Below, piece after piece: positions 5,804 to 7,848 of a stretch of 7,848 nt of DNA. Position 1 is the first letter of the stretch. Each line of letters opens with the position of its first letter. This DNA comes from JBBRGK01 sp036741355 (GTDB lineage: Bacteria; Chloroflexota; Dehalococcoidia; CAUJGQ01): the NCBI GenBank assembly GCA_036741355.1, contig DAINSK010000080.1, positions 1 to 7,848 on the forward strand, given 5' to 3'. The notes below the pieces were generated by a model. That model did no database searches. It saw nothing but the letters and a program-made list of their open reading frames with translations, and was not told the DNA's origin. Made by a program: the position numbers and the translations under genes.

Positions 5804-6766
5804 CTACTGCCGGCTCGGCGCCCCACGCTGACGATCGTATGCCCGCGCGGCAGGGCTATCCGCTGCTTCTGCCAGAGCGCCCAGCGCGATTCCAAAGCCC
5901 GGATATGGCGGAATTGTGAGCCTACCGCCGAACAGGGCGCCAATATGCGCTGCCGCACGGCGGATGCCGGCCAGGTCGGCGAGGTGACCGAGCAGAACCA
6001 CCGCATCGAAGCTGTTCGCGTTCGCGGCAACCAGCGCGAGCCGGCACGTGGCCTGGCCAACCAGGTTAAGCAGCGCCGCGGCGACGTGCTCGCGTTCGGC
6101 CTGAGCGTCGTCGCCGACCCAGGTGCCCGCAATGATGCCGGAAGCTTTGCCAAAGTGCGATGCGGTTGCCGAGGCCGGCACCACCCCGACAGGACCACCG
6201 ACGATATCGCCGACGGTCAGGTCGATACGGCCGGGGTCGCCTCGTTCGGCCAGCGCATCGATCGTCACCGCGTCCGCCGTGCCCAGAAGCAGACGGCTGA
6301 GGCCGAGCAACGTGCCGCCACCGACGCCGGTACCGCCAAGGTGGGTGATCTGCCCGCCACGCGCAGCCACCATCGCGGTCCCCGTGCCGAGGCTAACCAC
6401 CAGCGCCTCGGAAAGACCGCTGGCGAGCAAGCCGCCGCGCCCGATCGCCCGGACCTCCGGCACCTTGATCAACGGCGTGCCGTCCAGATCGTTGGGCAGG
6501 CTCTGATGTCTGCCGCCCGTGACGGCAATCCAGGCGAGCGCGCTCGGTTCCGCGACGCCGCTGCGGCCCAACAGGTCACGCACCACCTCGATGCTCAACG
6601 CTCGTCCGGCGGGGAAAAACTGGCGCTTGACTTCGCCGTCCTCGGACACGATGACGTCATAATTCGTACCGCCGAGGTCGACGGCTGCGACGTAACGGGG
6701 CAGTGGGCAGTGGGCAGTAGGCAGGGGGACGGGGGGCGGAGTACCGGCGGCGTTCTGTCTAGGCAT
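5804..6766 (-). CDS. coaW: Type II pantothenate kinase (CoaW/Fumble family)
   Basis: It phosphorylates pantothenate with ATP, the first step of CoA synthesis, in the cytoplasm. The 320-residue product has the ASKHA-fold phosphate loop V-D-L-G-G-T-N (29-35), a V-T-G-G segment (82-85), V-P-E-V-R-A-I-G-R-G-G (102-112) with Glu104 as likely catalytic base, and the family signature S-L-G-T-G-T-A-M-V...H-L-G-G-T-G-V-G-G-G-T-L-L-G-L-S (125-157). Homologues begin just before the D-L-G-G-T motif. Here about 23 extra residues precede it, and residues 12-23 (P-V-P-L-P-T-A-H-C-P-L-P) are encoded by the heptamer repeat at 6698-6725. There is no other in-frame ATG or GTG before the motif, so ATG 6766 is used. 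A GGAGG lies 12 nt upstream. The start overlaps the S23-like gene by 8 bp. Two CoA-transferase genes follow on the same strand. Confidence 0.88.
   Translation of the reverse strand: MPRQNAAGTPPPVPLPTAHCPLPRYVAAVDLGGTNYDVIVSEDGEVKRQFFPAGRALSIEVVRDLLGRSGVAEPSALAWIAVTGGRHQSLPNDLDGTPLIKVPEVRAIGRGGLLASGLSEALVVSLGTGTAMVAARGGQITHLGGTGVGGGTLLGLSRLLLGTADAVTIDALAERGDPGRIDLTVGDIVGGPVGVVPASATASHFGKASGIIAGTWVGDDAQAEREHVAAALLNLVGQATCRLALVAANANSFDAVVLLGHLADLAGIRRAAAHIGALFGGRLTIPPYPGFGIALGALAEAADSPAARAYDRQRGAPSRQ
6698..6725 (+). repeat. Heptamer repeat array, left arm of an inverted pair
   Basis: Three perfect GGGCAGT units (6698-6718) and a degenerate AGGCAGG (6719-6725). The array lies within the 5' end of the pantothenate kinase frame. 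Its first 27 bases match the reverse complement of 7201-7227 at 24 positions. Two of the three differences would be G-U pairs in a plus-strand RNA. Confidence 0.8.
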
Positions 6767-7166
6767 CGGTGAAACCGTCCTCCCTCACACCATAGCGGCG
6801 GGGCATGGCCTGGATCGAGCGGTATAGCGAGCGGAGCGCGCGACCGAGACGATCCGACATGGATAGCACCGGGTCAACTCCAGCTTCGGCCAAAAGCCCT
6901 ACCCGCTGCGCTAGCAGTAAGTGCGTCTCGATCTCCTTGAGACTACCTTGCGCGACGCGCAAGAACTGCACGTATTCGCCCGATCCATCCCGACCATACC
7001 CTTCTGCTATATTCGCAGGAACGGAGATCGCAGCCCGACGGATCTGGCTCTTTAAATCGAAGGTTTCTTCTTGTGGAAACGAACCCGTGAGCCGATAGCA
7101 CGCCTCTGCCAGATCCATCCCTAATTGCCATACTTCCAGATCCCGATAAGGTTGAATACCCGGCAT
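6759..7166 (-). CDS. Four-helix-bundle protein, S23 / 23S rRNA intervening-sequence protein (IVP) family
   Basis: A 135-residue cytoplasmic protein of the S23/IVP four-helix-bundle family, related to the Avd protein of diversity-generating retroelements. The hallmarks are Y-R-D-L-E-V-W-Q (7-14), a helix to F-P-Q-E-E-T-F (30-36), L-K-S-Q-I-R-R-A-A-I-S-V-P-A-N-I-A-E-G (38-56), then E-Y-V-Q-F-L-R-V-A-Q-G-S-L-K-E-I-E-T (64-81). Molecular function is not established for the family; the basic helices suggest nucleic-acid binding, and members are often pentameric. Start: ATG 7166 has GGAGAG (7171-7176) just upstream. The longer frame from 7271 would only add residues translated from the heptamer repeat and is rejected. 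The gene is flanked by inverted heptamer arrays, is richer in A/T than its neighbours and ends 8 bp inside the pantothenate kinase gene, as if inserted. Confidence 0.85.
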   Translation of the reverse strand: MPGIQPYRDLEVWQLGMDLAEACYRLTGSFPQEETFDLKSQIRRAAISVPANIAEGYGRDGSGEYVQFLRVAQGSLKEIETHLLLAQRVGLLAEAGVDPVLSMSDRLGRALRSLYRSIQAMPRRYGVREDGFTDA

Positions 7167-7170
7167 TGCA

Positions 7171-7176
7171 CTCTCC
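7171..7176 (-). promoter_or_regulatory. Ribosome binding site deciding the S23-like start
   Basis: The minus-strand GGAGAG is placed 4 nt (GGAG core 6 nt) before ATG 7166. It sits immediately at the inner edge of the heptamer array, so the cassette carries its own translation signal. Confidence 0.6.
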
Positions 7177-7177
7177 A

Positions 7178-7227
7178 CCACTGCCCGGCGCCCCGCCCCA
7201 CTGCCCACTGCCCATTGCCCATTGCCC
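7178..7227 (-). repeat. Heptamer repeat array, right arm of an inverted pair
   Basis: Read on the minus strand, there are two GGGCAAT units, two GGGCAGT units (7200-7227), a GC-rich interruption and a further GGGCAGT ending at 7180, directly before the ribosome binding site. It is inverted relative to the array at 6698-6725. Because the unit is 7 bp, three units (21 bp) translate in one frame as a repeating G-Q-W-A-V-G-S, which explains spurious frames with that composition. Confidence 0.8.
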
Positions 7228-7243
7228 GCGGCCGAAAGGCCGC
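7228..7243 (+). other. Perfect 6-bp hairpin with GAAA tetraloop next to the right array
   Basis: GCGGCC (7228-7233), loop GAAA, GGCCGC (7238-7243). On the plus strand it is a GNRA tetraloop stem abutting the outer edge of the heptamer array. No T-run follows. It lies in the divergent space between the S23-like gene and the J-domain gene and may be part of the repeat element or a leader structure. Confidence 0.5.
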
Positions 7244-7251
7244 CCGTGCTA

Positions 7252-7280
7252 CGCTGAACACTGAGCCGCAACCGCTGAAC
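7252..7280 (+). promoter_or_regulatory. Paired CGCTGAAC direct repeats in the divergent intergenic space
   Basis: CGCTGAAC occurs at 7252-7259 and 7273-7280, 21 bp start to start, about two helical turns. A minus-strand TTGACA (7282-7287) lies beside them and could be a -35 for the CoA operon, but no matching -10 is evident. They may be operator half-sites for either divergent gene; this is tentative. Confidence 0.3.
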
Positions 7281-7291
7281 GTGTCAACCAG

Positions 7292-7848
7292 ATGGACCAG
7301 CAACAACCAGCAACTGAAGACCTGTACGAACTGCTCCAGGTCAACCCGAGCGCCGAAGCGGAGGTTATCGAAGCCGCGTACCGTGTGCTGGCCCGGCGCT
7401 ACCATCCCGACGTGAACGTTTCCACCAACGCGACCGCGCAAATGGCACGGCTCAACGCCGCCTGGGAACGGCTGCGCGATCCCGTTCGTCGGGCGCAATA
7501 CGACCGCCAGCGCGGGGTGTTGACCGTCGGCAGCGCGGTTGCCGTTACTGATGAAGCACCAACGGAGACCGCGGGGCCTATTCTCCTGCTGCAGCCCGAA
7601 CTGGTCACGCTCGGCCGCGTGCGCCGTGGGTCTCGTCGAACGGCGACGATCGGCGTCTACACAGAGCCGCCAGGAATACGCGTCGAGGTCGCCGTCTCCG
7701 GGGCGACCGACTGGCTGGAGGCACGACCGACCGTTTTGGCGGGACTGAACCAGGAACAAGTCACGTTGGCTATTCGGACGCGCCGGTTATCACCAGGACT
7801 TCACCGCGGTCTCGTAGGTTTCAGCACCAGTTGGGAGACACGCGGTCT
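7292..7848 (+). CDS. J-domain (DnaJ-like) protein with beta-rich C-terminal region, partial
   Basis: The frame is open to the window end, giving 185 complete codons. Residues about 10-74 are a J domain: D-L-Y-E-L-L-Q-V (10-17), helix II A-A-Y-R-V-L-A-R-R-Y (28-37), the Hsp70-stimulating H-P-D motif (38-40), and L-R-D-P-V-R-R-A-Q-Y-D-R (61-72). A short linker (75-95) leads to a region predicted as beta-strands: L-L-Q-P-E-L-V-T-L-G-R-V-R-R-G (99-113), W-L-E-A-R-P (141-146) and L-S-P-G-L-H-R-G-L-V-G-F-S-T (166-179). This pattern resembles BACON/Hydin-like Ig-type repeats, where a strand, W-L-x-V-x-P and a P-G-x-Y-x-G turn recur. It lacks the Gly-Phe and zinc-finger parts of true DnaJ, so it is a specialised co-chaperone. 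ATG 7292 is chosen because the J domain begins about 10 residues later; no Shine-Dalgarno is evident. The C-terminus lies outside the window. Confidence 0.85.
   Translation, partial: MDQQQPATEDLYELLQVNPSAEAEVIEAAYRVLARRYHPDVNVSTNATAQMARLNAAWERLRDPVRRAQYDRQRGVLTVGSAVAVTDEAPTETAGPILLLQPELVTLGRVRRGSRRTATIGVYTEPPGIRVEVAVSGATDWLEARPTVLAGLNQEQVTLAIRTRRLSPGLHRGLVGFSTSWETRG

Larger units (their letters stand above)
6698..7227. mobile_element. Candidate cassette: S23-like gene between inverted heptamer arrays
   Basis: A 530-bp segment bounded by 27-bp imperfect terminal inverted repeats (24/27) built from GGGCAGT units, with a single gene inside. The interior (about 6780-7160) is visibly richer in A/T than the flanking genes. 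The left arm cuts into the pantothenate kinase frame. No transposase and no clear target-site duplication is visible, so it would need help in trans if mobile. An alternative is that S23-type genes simply tolerate or attract such repeats. The 23S rRNA intervening sequences that encode S23 proteins have a comparable stem-and-gene layout. Confidence 0.45.

Noticed and set aside
5708..6772. A 354-codon plus-strand open frame opposite pantothenate kinase, longer than the kinase itself
   Set aside because: Its product is Arg/Ala/Asp-rich without recognisable motifs, while the opposite strand encodes all the type II pantothenate kinase signatures. It also runs through the intergenic gap.
6759..7166. 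A diversity-generating retroelement, because S23 is related to Avd
   Set aside because: No reverse transcriptase, template repeat or variable repeat is present in the window.
6698..7227. A CRISPR array, because of short repeats at two places
   Set aside because: The 7-bp units are contiguous with no spacers, and the two arrays are inverted with a gene between them.
7167..7271. An N-terminal extension of the S23-like protein starting at 7271
   Set aside because: It would translate the GC-rich hairpin and heptamer array, and family members begin near the Y-x-D-L-x-V-W motif. GGAGAG supports ATG 7166.
7121..7759. A 212-codon minus-strand open frame opposite the J-domain gene
   Set aside because: Part of it is translated heptamer repeat, and the plus strand encodes a clear J domain with H-P-D.

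Overview
The window is high-GC bacterial DNA in which nearly every base is coding. It carries divergent and convergent gene pairs, C-rich dispersed hairpin repeats, a type II pantothenate kinase, paired family III CoA-transferases and a J-domain protein with a beta-rich tail. Together these suggest an environmental Gram-positive-like or monoderm lineage such as Chloroflexota. That assignment is an inference from gene content and style; there is no rRNA or other phylogenetic marker.

Left part (1-3100). A C-rich palindromic repeat and a 16-bp direct repeat lie at 1-81. Next is a membrane-anchored or secreted C39-like cysteine peptidase with a C-terminal SH3-like domain (minus strand, 212-1132), read from a near-consensus promoter at 1201-1228. 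A small mannose-6-phosphate-isomerase-like cupin (1358-1795, plus) is divergent from it and ends 4 bp from a convergent 100-residue orphan protein (1800-2102, minus). Two related hairpins in opposite orientation lie at 2122-2148 and 2278-2300. They are followed by a low-complexity lipoprotein (2318-3037, minus) with an aromatic-rich head, two Cys/Gly repeats and a Ser/Pro/Lys/Gly tail.

Right part (3111-7848). Four minus-strand genes read in one direction: a four-helix-bundle S23/IVP-like protein (7166-6759), type II pantothenate kinase (6766-5804, overlapping the previous gene by 8 bp), and two family III CoA-transferases (5707-4448 and 4451-3111, overlapping by 4 bp). The kinase makes the first committed intermediate of CoA, and the CoA-transferase pair moves CoA between acids, so the group may form a CoA-centred operon. 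Divergent from it, a J-domain protein (7292 onward) runs off the window end.

The most notable structure is around the S23-like gene. It is bracketed by inverted arrays of a 7-bp unit, GGGCAGT (6698-6725 and 7178-7227). The left array lies inside the pantothenate kinase reading frame and supplies part of its N-terminus. The gene is also visibly richer in A/T than its neighbours. This looks like a small cassette inserted at the head of a CoA operon, and it recalls the S23-coding intervening sequences of 23S rRNA. The second notable point is that both CoA-transferases appear to lack the canonical catalytic aspartate.
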